A stretch of DNA of 64,000 nucleotides from Tyto alba (lineage: Eukaryota > Chordata > Aves > Strigiformes > Tytonidae): assembly GCF_018691265.1 (NCBI RefSeq), contig NW_024881300.1, positions 267,046-331,045 on the forward strand. Direction: 5' to 3'. The position numbers and the translations under genes were made by a program. Shown piece by piece: positions 24,035 through 42,031 of this stretch (its first letter is position 1; each line of letters opens with the position of its first letter). Under the pieces are notes generated by a model, which saw only the letters and a program-made list of their open reading frames with translations, was not told the origin of the DNA and ran no database searches.

Positions 24035-24614
24035 TGACGTGCGGAAATAGACTCCACAATCTGATAGATTGTAAAGTAGGTATGTTTATTCAGCGCTGAG
24101 GTACACAGGGGATAACTCCTCCTATTGTGTACCCCACGTGTGATGCTGTTACCTAAGATTTATAGAGCAAATGATTACATATTCATAATATTTCGCAATA
24201 CGCCTATACATATTCAACACCTATCCCCGCTTCGTATTATAATTAGCATTTCCATAATCTCCTCCTAGTTGAGTCTGCGCAGTGTCTTCTGGTGGTGGTC
24301 GTGGGGGTCTTTGGGGATGAAGTCAAGCTCCTCTTCCTCCTGTCCGCTCTGTGACCCCAGGTTTTGCGCATACTCAGTTTCTTACTGGCTGTTGTCCAAA
24401 CCGTGGGTCTAGTTCCAACCGGCTTGGTACTGATAAAGCCTAGAGAGCTCACCGTGTTTTATAAACTGTCTGCTCACTAAGCAGACAGTTAACCGTTATC
24501 TAAACTATTTCCCTTGAACTATTTTCTTTTGTTATCCCCTTCTTGCTATTATCCCCTTCTTGCTATTCTCATGTTAACCCTTACATCCCCTGTTCCTATC
24601 TTGGCCCTGTATCA
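24035..24614 (-). repeat. 5' LTR of the young ERV
   Basis: 580 bp, matching the 3' LTR. The minus strand has CTATAAAT at about 24165-24158 and AATAAA at 24090-24085, giving a conventional long U3, short R and short U5. A second TATAAAAC lies at 24463-24456 and could be an alternative start. Its outer end abuts AAGG, the target duplication. Confidence 0.92.
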
Positions 24615-25493
24615 AAGGTCTCCAGTATTTAAAGGCCAGCCTCCACCTAAACTTAGAAGGAGAGAGGGAGCATTTTAACAGATATACAGAGCTCCACCAT
24701 ATGATATGAAAGCTTCTTATGGCAGATCTGTTGGCTTTAGCGATCCATTTGACAAAGGACTGACGCAGACAATGGGAAAGGAACTATAGGGAAAAATTTT
24801 ACAAGGGCTGTGCTGCTGGCGCTCAACTTGACCTCCAGTAAACAGAGAGGACTTTTCTCCAGCTAGGTTTGGTCCACCTGGGACGAGATGGGAGGACTCA
24901 CCAAATGCTCGGGAATGTAGGGAGAATTATTCTGGTGGGCAGAGCTACCAAAGTCATAATAGAGCTGGAAATTACGCTGAAAAACCTTCTGGAAGAGAGA
25001 GCGATGGCATCAAAGACGCTACAAAATCCAAAGAGAAGACGGTGGAAAAGCCACTGGAAGATGACAGAGGAAAGAAACATAAAAATTACCAGAAGAGAGG
25101 ACAACAGGAGGAGAATTAAGGATTTCCCAGTCCTGAGTGGTATGGGAGGTGGGAGAAAACCAAGGGAACCAGTTACAGCAGCAGATGTTAAAACGAACTC
25201 TCTGTTCCCAAGCAGATATGATGCCACCCCTGTGAGAGATAAGTTATGGAAGCAGATGCTGTTGCTTTCAGACCAACCTCTGAAAAGGAGACAAAAAGAG
25301 AAGAATAAGCCAAAAGAGAAGAATAAGCCAAACCCAAAAACTGAAGTGACAGAGGAGAAAGTAGAAGTGGCCGTTCCTCCCAAGAAAGACAACATAGTAA
25401 CTCCAGCTCCAGTTCCCAAGAGCAGGTGGACACTGATCATGAAAAATCTCCTTGACAGGAACCTCCTGTGAAAAAAGTGGAGGAGTAGACAAC
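24615..25493 (+). pseudogene. RBBP6: RBBP6-like last exon, heavily decayed
   Basis: Continues the RS exon after the ERV: PPYDMKASYGRSVGFSDPFD, then in another frame QWERNYREKFYKGCAAGAQ, then SRYDATPVRDK and KKDNIVTPAPVPK. These follow RBBP6 order but change frame at least three times and contain stops, for example TAA near 24677. This is the most decayed part of the copy. The similarity fades by about 25493. Confidence 0.8.
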
Positions 25494-30634
<5,141 letters not shown>

Positions 30635-31272
30635 CTAAATGCCATGTCCTAGAATGGGTACATGTCGTTAGCCTGTAGTCCTTCAATACCCAAGGACCTT
30701 CCTTCAAATTTACAGCACCAACTTCACAATCTGTAGAAGACTCAGTCACTTCAGTCTCCAAGTCAGTTATTTTTGCAATTAAATGAGGCCAAAATTGTCA
30801 GTCATTAGCAGTGATGAGCAGAAGAATCATTACCACACCTCTTCCCAAAATTCTGCTACTCTGAAATTTGCCTACACTGCTACAGCTACTGCTTCACTCC
30901 AACTTCCCCTAAGAAAAATCCTACCATTCTTCTAGCACTTGCTCTAGCCACATGCACAAACAGTATTTTCTTATTCCTTACGTATCAAGTTTTTATACTT
31001 AACTTGGCTTTTTTATCACCTCTAGTCAGGTTCCTGATAAGCAATGCAGCACCTTCTCTTGTAGGCACTCCCCTCTTCACCCCACTCTACCCCCATTAAA
31101 AAATACACCAAATCCACCCCACGGACAGACCGTGAATCTAAACTAAAAAAACAGGTTCTAGTTTGAAAACTCTCATTCGCACAGCTATCCGAGGGTGAAG
31201 TACTTCTAATGCTCTTGTTTCTTCAGCATCAGGTGCCTCTGAAAAGTTTAAAGATCACAAACAATCCCCTTA

Positions 31273-31425
<153 letters not shown>

Positions 31426-34400
31426 CTATCCTGGATCAATAGCTCACAGTTCCTCGTTCAAGTCTATGAAAACAAGTTTGGATGACTTGCTTTGTATTTC
31501 CTTAAAAATTACAGATTATATATAACATTCAGTATCACTCCAGGTAACTGGTGCCCTCAGCAGCTTTTTCATAGTTTACAGACTACAATTTTTAATAAAG
31601 CCTTTCAAGAGGATTCTGAAAGCTAAGTTTCTTTCAACAGCCAGAAACAATTAAACCAGTCTGTGTTAAACAGTGAGCAAGTTAGGCTTCGGGTATTTTA
31701 AATATCTTTATGGTTTTTATGAACTACTACACATTCTTCTCTATCAAATGCTCTACCTATTCGTCTGAAGCAGTTTGTATGGTGAACTGGAACAATGCAC
31801 ACAGCCTGATCAAAGAAACATGAGATATAGGTCTATCTAAACACACCAGCTCCTTGAAACATCTCAATTTCAGCCCAACTGCCACCTCCTCAGATCTCAG
31901 GTATACAGGAGATCAGCTTCTGCAACTTGCACAGAAACCGATGGGTTGTGCCATGTGCACTCTACACCAAGTTCAGTAACACTTTCTTTTTAAAGACGTG
32001 CAAACGTGCTTACCATTTCAGCTCCACATACATCTCGTATCCAGGCTTCTCAGACACGAGTCACCTCTGAGATCAAGATTATCAGAAACAGTTTGCAGAG
32101 ACAGTCCGGCAACCATGAGATCCATCTTAAGAGGGGAAAAAAGTGCCAACGGTGAGATATGAGAACGCTGCACTGTTTGCAAACAGCACAACAGTGGGAA
32201 AAAAAGCTAGTCAAGTCTACGGAGAGGTTAACATTTGTATTTAGAACTATGTGACTACAGATACATGTCCTGAGAGATTTACTTGCCAGAAAACTCAAGA
32301 GAATTGCTAGAAGTTCCATATTTTATTTACAAAACCTTCACTGTATCCCCCCTTTTTAAGCTAGGGAAAGGAAGGGGTTTTTTTATGGTGAAAAGATTAC
32401 TCTAAACTTCCAATTTCCATTACAAGGGAACATAAATCAGAGATTTAAGATGCAAGTTCAGTCACCCCAACTACTCTTCAGCAAAGGAGAGAGCATTTTC
32501 TTTCTGCAGTAAGCCCTTTTGATGCTGAAGCATCTGGTCTACAGCACAGTCTGAGGCAAGAAAATTATTCTGTGAACGTCTGTACCAGAGAGAGGCCACA
32601 AAAAGGTCACTGAACGTCTTGGCAACAGTGACACCGAGCAGTAACGTGCTGAGGTACTACAGCGTGCAGGTCTGCGCTCACGGGGTAAGATGCAGTCAAG
32701 ATACAAGGATTCCTGCAGCTGACAAACCTGGGCAGGAGTCAAATGGGGGCTTTCACTTTTCATCTTCCAGTTTGTCTCACGACCACTTCATTTTTGATTT
32801 GCAACAAAACATTTAGTCTGCTCACATGATCCATACGGTGAGCTACACTATCCCCGTCCCCCTGCAGAAAGCTGGTTTGTCAGAGCTCAGACGGGTTGGC
32901 AAGGACACTGCCTCTACTCCCACGCTGCACAATCCCTGTGACATAACTGCTGTTCCACTGGGCTACCCTGGCCTGCAGCACAGGCTTAGCAAGAGGTGTC
33001 CCTGATGTTCCCGTGCCCGCCAGGCTTCCTAGGGGGTTATTTTCCTATCGGCTGCCATTTCACTGCAGTGCCTTCTCCTGAGATAGGTTGTGGTCAGGCT
33101 GTTTGATTAGTTTCCTAAATACACTGTAAGGTACCAATAACCTTGTAATATAGCAAGGTCACGAGTCCCTGGAAAGGTTATCCTATTCCAGAGCAAGATA
33201 AAAACCTTCTGACTTAAAGAAAAAAAGCAAAATTCTTACCTCAATGCCATCAAACTCAAACTTGACAACTAGTACAACGTATCTTCAACTGCCTGTAAAG
33301 GAGAGGATCACTGTGTAAGAAAACATTTCTTGCTACTTTAATCTTTTTCCTAAACTATGATAAAATATAGAATTTACACTGCTAAACTATTCAGCATAAA
33401 GACTGAGTTGCTTCCGAACCAAAAAAATTGGTAGTAAGCTGCAAGCAGTATACCACTAATACTGTATTAATACTGGCATCGAGAAGCTATTTAGCCAAGA
33501 GATTCTGAGGCTGATCATGGATTGTAAGGAACAAACAGCACACAGTGAGCCACCAGGATCAGTGGCTGTAAGGTACTTACCTTGGCAGTGAGGAAGAAAA
33601 GGAAGAGATTTCTGTAGCTATCTTACTGCTGGTTAACATCCAGAAAAATCTAACAAATTCTGTCCACATTTCACAGCGTGCACTAGTCTTCTCTATTTTT
33701 ATTTTCTACCATGCCCGAGATGCTGTCAGCTGCCTTCTGGCACAGTCTTCAGTTTTGTAGAGCACTTGTTAGAACTGTGCCACGGCCCGCTGAGAGTCTG
33801 TTTTCAGGTGACAGTCACCTAAACAAAGGCTCCGTAGCTATGCACATGAAGTCTTTCAAACCGTCTGCGTGAGGAAGCCCAGGCTGAGAAACACTTCCCA
33901 GGAGCTCAGTTTTACGTGTGAGGTATGCCATGCATGCACCCGAGGGGCATTTTACACAGCAGTTCTGTACGTTCCCAGCACAGCCCCTGTGAACTTTCTG
34001 GAAAGCTGACAGTGTGCATCCCGGCCGCAAAGGCTCAGGCTGAGGAGCCAGAGAGGAACGTGGCCAGAGGAGGATGAACGAGAGCTCCTAAAGTCTATCC
34101 AGAGGAACAGCACGGCCAAGGGACTGACAGGAGCCTTTCCACATCACCGCCAACTTCCTGAGTTTTCAGGCTGCCCCCTCCTCCCCCGGCGTGCATGTCC
34201 AGGCCCCTTACTGCACCGGAGATGAAAGCAGGGCTCCCAGGGACAGCCTTGCTTTTTGATACAGCCGACTCATTCTCAAACCAAGGGCAGGGGAGAAGCG
34301 GACCACAAAGATTCTTACGTGATGTACAGCCACTGGGGAAAGGAACCAAAAGCTCGACTTCAGCATTTGCATGCTGCATAAGATAGCATTTTAGAAGGCC

Positions 34401-34514
34401 CTCAGAAACAATTTATTTTTAAATTTTGGCTTGTAAGACATCCACTACCATTATGAGTCTTTAACATGAACATTCTTACTGTACAAGTTGCACAATTATC
34501 AAGGAGAGCACTTA

Positions 34515-34822
<308 letters not shown>

Positions 34823-36529
34823 TTATAGTATAAGATACACATTGACCTATGTGCAAGTTTAGGTAGCATACAGGCCTTTTAGAAAGGCTACAACAGCCTC
34901 CATGAACAGTGTCTTCTCACGCCCATACTGAGTTCTTAGTCTAATAGACTGCTACTGTTTTTCTGAAATGAGAGCTTGTAACTAAAAAAAAAAAAAAAAA
35001 AGAGATGAGTAATGTAGCAGCCCTTTCATTAATTTACATAAATTAAGGACTATTATTAGCCTTCCCCACAGCAGATGCACATAAAGGAACACAATCTCTG
35101 CAAAAGGCAAGTCTAGTGTCATGATTTCAAACCACACTGGGTGCTGCAGGCTGTTTGGGGCGAGATTAGTGCCCATTTCCCAACTAGCTCACCCCACAAT
35201 ACGTTGTTTCAGCTTTGTTAGCTGACAGAAGTCAACCCACAGAGCCACTTCACACATTTATTCAGTGCCCCAAAGACTTCAAGATTGTGAACTGTAGTAT
35301 CTTTTATACCTTATTTCAATGGCAGTTGCTACAGCTCTACTCAATACTTAAGGAGAAAGTTAAAAGTTCGACTTCAGCATAAATCCCAGTAGTATGGCCT
35401 TTAAGAGAAATAAAAAGGCTTCAGCTGTTTTGGTAATAACATATAAAAAACCCTTACCTTGCTCTCACCAAATTCTGCGATCCATTCTTGGAACAAGTTA
35501 TTCAGCTTAACAAGAACCACCAGCTTGTAAAGGAAACTCATGTTAAGTTTGCCCTGAAAAACCCAAGAGGTTAACAAATTTTAGCCTTGTTATACTGGTG
35601 ATTCAGTTCTTCCTCCCCTTCAAATACCAAAAATGGCTTCGTTGCTGCAACTGGCTTCTGAGTATGGATGCAATCCACATCCTTAGGAGGAGCCCAGCTA
35701 ATGGGAGAAGTGATTCCATAGTGCCTGTGAGGCTGCTTCTGCAGCCTAGAAATACTGAGGGAGAAAATAAAATACTGAAGACTTCACAAAAGGGAAAAAA
35801 AACCAAAACAAAACAAAAAAACATACCCCTCACTGGAAAACACCCTTCAGCTTACAGGTTTCCAAATCAACTTCTGCCTTTACCCAGCATTAATGCAAAT
35901 GAGAGAAAAAAAAAAAAAAAAAAAAAGTCCTGCTTACGATTTTTAGATAACTTGACCTAACTTTGAAATCCAAATACTTTTTTAAAAAACATTTGTGGAT
36001 ATAAGAAAAGAATCAAGTAGCCACCATGTTAATAAAACTTATCTGCGTTGCTCTAGACAGCTAGAGCTGATCACCAGGAAATGAAAGGGTCTGAAATCCA
36101 CTAAGGATGATACTACACACAGCAGACGCTTAGGACATTTCTGTTTTGTATCAGCTTTGATTTAAGGATATTCCCATCAGCTTCCTCCTAACATTAAACA
36201 AGACAATTTAACACTGGCTTCTTTTAGTTAGGTGTTTTTATGCATGTCTTAAATCTAAAGAAAAGACATCACTGCTGCTTGGTTTCTCCTTTCTTGCCTC
36301 CATGGACAGTAACTAAGCCAAGAAAACCAAAATCTGTTCCCCCATGCAAAGAAAGACTCTGCACTGCCCAAACACCCATTAGTTTCCATCAGTTTTCAAA
36401 TTATTCCTTAATTAAAGGCACAAAGGGGAAGGTCTGGGGCTACTGAATTGCTGAGGTCCATTTTTGAAGCCCGTTGCTGTCATCACAGCAACCAAAAACT
36501 GTTCAAATAAGAATCCACTAGCCTGACTT

Positions 36530-37310
36530 ATGAAACCGAAGTTTGAAGAAGAGCACAGCCCCAAGCAGCCCGGGGGAGCTGGCAGGGCTCCTGGCTGCAA
36601 TTGGGGAGCAGGAGCCGCCCCGGGCGCGGGGAAGCAGCCCCGACCCCCCCGAGCTGGGATTTTCAGCGCCAACTCCCAGCGCTGCGCAGGCCCCCGCTGC
36701 CTCTTGCCCCAAGAACGAGGCCCCAGCCGAGCAGCTCGGGGCTGCCCCCCCAGCCGTCCCTCGGGGCGGCCAAATCAGCTCCTCGAGGGGCTTCGGCCGG
36801 GACCCCGGGCTGGGGCCTGGGGCGGGCAGGGAAAGGGCCGGGACCCCCCGGCTCGCAGCCCCCCCGGTTCGGGGCTCCCCCAGGCCTTGCCGGTGGCTCC
36901 CAGCCCTCCCCGCCAGTCCCCCCAGCCCCCCCCGCCCCACTCCTCGGCCCCCCGAGGGGCTCCGAGCCTTTCCCCAGCCCCACTCCCTGGCACCCCCGGG
37001 GCCCACCCCCCGCTCCCGGGCCACAGCCCCCCCAGCCCCCGCCCCAGCTGCTCACAGCCCCCCCAAAGCACGGAGCCCCCCCCAGCCCCACTCCTGGGCC
37101 CCGCAGCCCCCCCACCTTACCGCTACTCCTCCTGTGCCCACAGAGAGTGGGCCCCATTGTGCGCCCCAGCCCCGCCCCCTCCTCAGCCAATCAGCGCGCA
37201 GATCCCCCGGCCGCCCTCCCGGGGCATGCTGGGAGTTGTAGTCCCGGCCCCGGGATGCGCCCACGCGTACGGTGCCCGGTGCGAAGGGGGCGGGCGTGCA
37301 AGGAGCCGCG
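36530..37310. promoter_or_regulatory. CpG-island promoter upstream of the PAPOLG-like copy
   Basis: A dense C/G- and CpG-rich block about 0.8 kb upstream of the first PAPOLG-like exon (minus). It contains GC boxes (CCCGCCCCCTCC near 37171), a CCAAT box (37187-37191) and an SBS/ZNF143-type element. TATA boxes are absent. Its long open frames in several registers are composition artefacts. It may still start transcription leftward across the pseudogene, or rightward. Confidence 0.6.
37224..37245 (+). promoter_or_regulatory. ZNF143/SBS-type promoter element
   Basis: GCATGCTGGGAGTTGTAG followed by TCCC matches the vertebrate ACTACAA-TTCCCAGCATGC promoter element (reverse orientation) bound by ZNF143/Staf. 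It lies 33 bp from a CCAAT box in the CpG island, the usual position in housekeeping promoters. Confidence 0.7.
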
Positions 37311-39020
37311 TGCGACAGGGGTGCGTGTGCAGGGTCCTCGTGCAATGTGGGGGTGTCACCTCCCTTCCCCGTGTGATTTTACGCCCCGTGTCGCCGCTCG
37401 GGGCACGCCGGGCAGTTCACCTCTGTGCTGAGCGGCACTGGGGGGGAAGTTCATTAGAGCACATGGATTTGTAGGATGGAAATGACGGATCAGCTCAGCT
37501 CAGAAAATCCAGGGGAGCTGGGAGGAGCGGGGATATTCCTGGAAATCGTAACCAAGAAAACTCCCCAAGCCAAATGAGAGTTTAAAAATCCAACGCTTTT
37601 CTTACAGAGCGGGGTGCATGGGCGATCTTTCCTCCTAACACGCACACCCAGGCACAAAAGCACACTCATCATATACAGAAAAAAAATAAACATTCATAGA
37701 AATTCTAAATAAACAATCATATAATTTCTAGCATTTATATAATTTCATTCCTCTAATTTCTAATATAAATTCTAAAATCTAATGCCTGTGAAACTACCTC
37801 TGTGCAAGTGTACTGAATTGGGGAAGGGTCTCGGGTGGTTGTTTTGAAGTACAGACCTTAACTCACTTTACCCACTGATGGTCACAGCTCACGGTTTGGG
37901 CTGCTGCTCGGCACGCAGACCTGCTGATCTTGTCTACAAAGTGCACACAAAGGAGCCTGTTCCTTGTATCCTTTGTATATGGACAGAATTGTTCACGTCT
38001 CTGGTATCAACAGGTCTAACTAGAACCCTTACTTTATGACTTTCATATTTTCTGAAAAAATAGCGAGAATGCCCCCTATTTCCCCGATGAGGCCAGGAGA
38101 GGGACTAGCAGGTTGTGTTTTTTCCCCAGAAAAATCAACACTCTGGATGGCAAGTGTTACATTCAGGTTGCCCAGCAGGCAAAGATGGCATCCTCTGTTC
38201 CCTATTCTTTTTAAAAGGCCATGGAGAGATTTTTTCTTTTTTTTTTGGCCAGGAAAAACTGCACTTAAGAGCATCTGCCACAAGAAAGTTTCAGACAAGA
38301 ACTACACACTGTAAAAAAATAGAAATCTTACCTATTGCTGAATTAAAAGATGTGCAGGTGTCTAATCAGATTAATCCGTGTAAGCTCTGTGCTCACTGAC
38401 CCTGCTGAAAGTACAACGTAAACCCAGATCACCTGCAGTCATTAACTGTGCAGATGCTGGCCAAAACATGGTATTACATTCAAATAAAAACAGACCCTGG
38501 TCCTCTTCTGCCTCTGTTTAGACAAAATCTAGTGAAAAAAAGCCAAACAGGTGTTCCTCTAGATTGCCACCCCAATTTTGAGGCTTTTGTATTGCTGCTG
38601 ATGGACAGCAAAGACTGTTTGCATGCTTCAGGTTCACCTGCAGGGAAACCTGAAACATGCCTTGAAATTTGTCAAGAATTCTGAGAAATTCACCACCTGA
38701 TCTTAAGCCATTTAAATTCCTGTGTGAGGAAGCTGGTTTTTGAGGGGTCTGTAAACACTGATGAATGACACAGTCTTTGAGAAGGTGACTCAGGGGAGGA
38801 ACTAAAAACACCCCAAAGACTAAAACCTTACTTGTGTATTTTCCATCTCTTCCAGGGAGTGATTATCTCAGCCTGAAAACCAAAAGGGAAAAAAGCCCAC
38901 AAATGAAATCATAGAATGTATCAAGTAATGTATTTCCAAGAGGGAGCGCAATAACATGGTAGAAGGCACTGGTCAGATACCAGTTTGTGGTTCTGCTCGC
39001 CCACATCTCAGACAGCAGAA
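37311..39020. other. no gene recognised; one exon-like segment
   Basis: Mostly single-copy-looking DNA. On the minus strand 38872-38831 is bounded by TTGGTTTTCAG and GTAAGG and is open (14 codons), which may be a stray exon of the decayed minus-strand gene further right. The evidence is weak. Confidence 0.3.
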
Positions 39021-39345
39021 CCAGAATCACAGAATCCCAGGGTGGAAGGGACCTCGAGGATCAGCTGGTCCAACCTTCCTTGGCAAAGGTCGGCCTAGAC
39101 AAGGTGGCCCAGCACCCTGTCCAGCTGAATCTTAAAAGTGTCTGCTGTTGGGGGATCCACCACTGCCCTGGGGAGATTATTCCAGCGGCTGATTGTTCTC
39201 GTGGTGAAACATGTTCCTCTTGTGTCCAACTGGAATGTCCCCAGCAGTAACTCGTGCCCACTCGCCCTTGGCTTTTCCCTGGGACTCCTTGTAACAAGGG
39301 AGTCTCCCTCTTCTTTGCAGCCCCCCTTGAGATGCTGGAAGCAGA
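39021..39345 (-). mobile_element. CR1 LINE, antisense
   Basis: AATCACAGAATCCCAGGGTG, followed by GAAGGGACCTC, is the reverse complement of the CR1 3' end; downstream AAGTGTCTGCTGTTGGGGGA and TTGTGTCCAACTGGAATGTC follow CR1 order. It is 5'-truncated near 39345. Confidence 0.88.
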
Positions 39346-40782
39346 AGAGCTGCCCAGGCTGGCACCAGAGGATCTGTCTCTGCTGAGCTCAGGGACTGCC
39401 GGCGGGACTGACAAGCTGAGAGCGGTGTCTGTGGGGCCAGTCACTGCCGAGAGCAGCGCCAGTCCCAGTCCCTCACCCTCACCCTGAGAATCAGCGCTGG
39501 CTAACGGGTGCGGGGTTTGGATCCCAGTCCACACTCCCGGGTTCTGTTTCTCTCGCTCAGCCAAGAGGCAAGTCCCTGCACCCCTGTGATCCCGGGAAAT
39601 GGAGATGGGTGTGCTCTTCTTGGTACTCGGGAAGAAGTCACCCTGACTATTAACCAAGTAGCATCTGAAATCATAGCCACCTCCTCCTCTGAGAGGCAAA
39701 GGTGCTGATGGTATTTAATTGCACTGGTGCTTAATTAACAGACAATAGTGTTATGACAATTGCAAAGTATCTTATTCAGCTGAAAAGACACAAATGTTAA
39801 GCAAGCAGCACGGAATGACAACTGAAATTACAGTCTGGGGAGAAATCTCTGGTCAAATCTAGGAGAAAAATTTTTCCCTGACCAAATAAGGAAGTTTAAA
39901 AAAACTGAAGCCACACATACACAAAGTTAACCTACAGCTGTCAAAGAAGATCATAAAATCCTGCTGTATTTTCCTGAAAAAAAGAACTCTCTCTCACGAA
40001 AGAAAGATTACTGCACCAGAGAGTGAAAAAGAATTGGGCTGATCTCTGATTTCGGGTTTTGGACCATCAGATAAATTTCCTCTAACAGCACTCAGTTACG
40101 GTTACTCAGCTACCATACTTTGAAAGAGCTGCACGGGTATTTAGCCACATACCTCCCATTAAAGCTAAATCGTCTTAAATAAGAGTTGTTGTGTGTCTAA
40201 CTACCCATGGAGCTCCTTGAGAAATTTTAAGAGACTCCATCGACATTACATTCTCTCCTTTTCCATGAAGCAGTGGAGGGCGCAATCACCCTTCTCAAGC
40301 AACATTGCTTGCAAACTAAATTTCCATGCATTGCAGTAGTGGCATTCGGTACTGGCAGAGGCCTTACCCATTTAAAAACCAGTCCTCACCCTGCTACAGA
40401 GGTACTTGAGGTGGCTGCAGTTAAACTATGCAAGTGTGATTGCATATGCGGATTTTCACCAGCTGAGGCTCTAGTCCATCCTTTTTCAGTGACAAGATCT
40501 AGAAAACCAGCAACAGGAAGAACAGGAAACAGTTTTGTGAAGCACATCATTGAATATACTATTTGTGAACAGTTACACCGAACACTTTGTGATGCTTCAT
40601 CACTCATTATTTAGTGTGATGTGACTTAGCTCATATTGATATTTTTAAAATGTGTTTCACTCCCTAAATTCCTTCATAAACATTCTGAAGCCCATTACAT
40701 GTTACCTACAGGAGGGAGTATTCCAAAATAAACACGGATCCCCTTACATCAAAACCAAAAAGCACCTTCAGGGAAATCTTTC
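39346..40782. other. no gene recognised
   Basis: A plus-strand frame at 40273-40614 (113 codons) has no recognisable domain and no splice support. No repeats of known type were seen. Confidence 0.4.
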
Positions 40783-41800
40783 CTATTGCTCCATCTTTTG
40801 CTTTTCCTTCCCAGTTGACAACAGCTGAAGGAGAGCAACAAGTTTTCTATCAGAATTTGAAGGTTCAGTGGGTACCACTTTGGTCTGAACTTCACTGCAT
40901 ATCAAATCCTGTTCAAATTTAGGTCGGGTGCTCCCTTTCTTAGTGACAACCACCCAACGCTTACCTTTCAGAGTAAAGCTGTAGTTTTAAAGTAGCCTTT
41001 CATCTTCCATGTGTTATCCATATTTTTAGTGACCTACATAGCAGTCAGTCTGTATTGTTTCCACTCCTGTTTACTGTTACCAAGAGTTTTGTTTTCTCCT
41101 TTTGTGAGTGCAGAAGAAGTACACTGGACTTTGTTTCCAATCTCCTAAAAGAGGGCTGTGATCAGAGATAATAATGACTTAAAGAAAGATTGAGAAAATT
41201 AATTTCCACTGCTTCAGTCTTGTTCTCTCACCTCCAAGGACATTCACTGCTACACTCCTCTGACCATCGTTTTCATTATTAAGCAGCTTAATGAGGATAT
41301 CACTCTGATTCAGAAAATGCTTTACTGGAAGCAAGTTCGAAAGATCCTCTTTCCTACTACATCCAATGCATTAAGCATTCGCTATCAGCTCCGGGATTTG
41401 CCAAGAACTGAGGGAAGTCTGCTCTCCCTTTCCATCAAAGGTTAGAAAATTCAGGTGTTTCTGTAGTTACAAGGAACTGGTTTCAGGAAATCCCTTTGTC
41501 AGGAATGAACTCTTCTTCACTGAAATTAGATTCTCCTTATCGTTATTTTAGAAATTCTCAAGATTGTCTAGACAGCATTAGAGGGATTCCACTAGTGACT
41601 ATGCAACCAACATTTTCTATGCTCTGTCCTCTCCCAGGAAACTGAGGGCTTTCATCTGCTGCCAGCCAAAACAAAAAGTCACGAGACTGAAAATCTACTG
41701 TATAGTTTTTGGAAAGCTGCATGGCTGGAGGTAAAGGCTGAACATCGCCGAGGGTTTTTTTTCTAATCTTTTTCAAGTTCTGCACTTCACATCAGGGGCA
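40783..41800 (-). pseudogene. decayed coding exon of an unrecognised gene
   Basis: Minus-strand frames follow one another with natural-looking protein composition. These are 41785-41558 (SKNYTVDFQSRDFLFWLAAD), a stretch near 41500 (SNFSEEEFIPDKG), one at about 41365-41236 (KHFLNQSDILIKLLNNENDG), a stretch near 41020 (MDNTWKMKGYFKTT), and 40975-40783 (GKRWVVVTKKGSTRPKFEQD, ending KQKMEQ then TAG). They lie in three frames separated by stops, as in a large exon with several small indels. It could alternatively be several small exons: GTGAGA follows GTCCTTGGAG near 41236. I do not recognise the protein. Confidence 0.4.
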
Positions 41801-41942
41801 CTGTTGTGGAAACTCTCAAATAAACAAATAACAATAAAAATAAAATTTATTTTCCAGCACAATTATTCATCACTCTGCAGACATACAAAGAGCAGGTTCA
41901 GATGTCCATGAGAGGAGAACAAACTATCACTGTACAAACTCC

Positions 41943-42031
41943 TAGGGTTTAACGACAACCCAAAACGCTCTCCGGGGTTTAACAGCAACCCAAAATGCTC
42001 TCCAGGGTTTTAATGACAACCTAAAATGCTC
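41943..42031. repeat. three tandem copies of a ~31-bp unit
   Basis: Units share GGGTTTAAC, then GACAACCCAAAA, then GCTCTCC, with small differences. Function unknown. The flanks (AATAAA-rich before, G/C-rich after) could belong to an unrecognised LTR, but I cannot define its ends. Confidence 0.7.

Larger units (their letters stand above)
16737..24614 (-). mobile_element. young full-length endogenous retrovirus, minus strand
   Basis: Two LTRs of 580 bp (16737-17316 and 24035-24614) begin TG and end CA and read the same throughout by eye, implying recent insertion. The flanks share AAGG (16733-16736 and 24615-24618), a 4-bp target duplication of the gammaretroviral kind. Reading on the minus strand: 5' LTR, primer-binding site, gag remnant, pro-pol, env, polypurine tract, 3' LTR. 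Pol is open from end to end and gammaretrovirus-like. Gag lacks capsid and nucleocapsid. Env has one frameshift and one in-frame stop. The element is thus defective by itself but may have moved recently with help in trans. Confidence 0.93.
6173..25493 (+). pseudogene. RBBP6: RBBP6-like pseudogene, unprocessed and 5'-truncated
   Basis: RBBP6 is a RING-type E3 ubiquitin ligase that also acts in mRNA 3'-end processing. Exons matching it in order are 6173-6217, 8571-8659, 8780-8876, 9342-9481, 10388-10561, 11257-11360, 11976-12324, 12418-12475, 13623-13950, 14956-15057, 16475-16736 and 24615-25493. Most are flanked by good GT/AG sites, so this is a duplicated genomic copy and not a retrocopy. The DWNN ubiquitin-like exons are absent. 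Lesions are a one-base insertion near 10472 that gives a TAG at 10500-10502, a frameshift near 13742, a CR1 joined to the exon end at 13950, an ERV inserted at 16736/24615, and several stops and frameshifts in the last exon. A sequencing error could explain one frameshift but not all. The long C-terminal basic tail of normal RBBP6 is missing beyond 25493. Confidence 0.88.

Noticed and set aside
33586..33625. Minus-strand exon-like segment before a GTAAGT donor (NLFLFFLTAK)
   Set aside because: Does not match any part of PAPOLG and would break the phase between its flanking exons.
36518..37474. Several long open frames in the second CpG island
   Set aside because: Composition artefacts of stop-poor G/C-rich sequence, open on both strands at once.
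40273..40614. Plus-strand frame of 113 codons
   Set aside because: No recognisable domain, no splice or promoter context; kept only as unassigned sequence.
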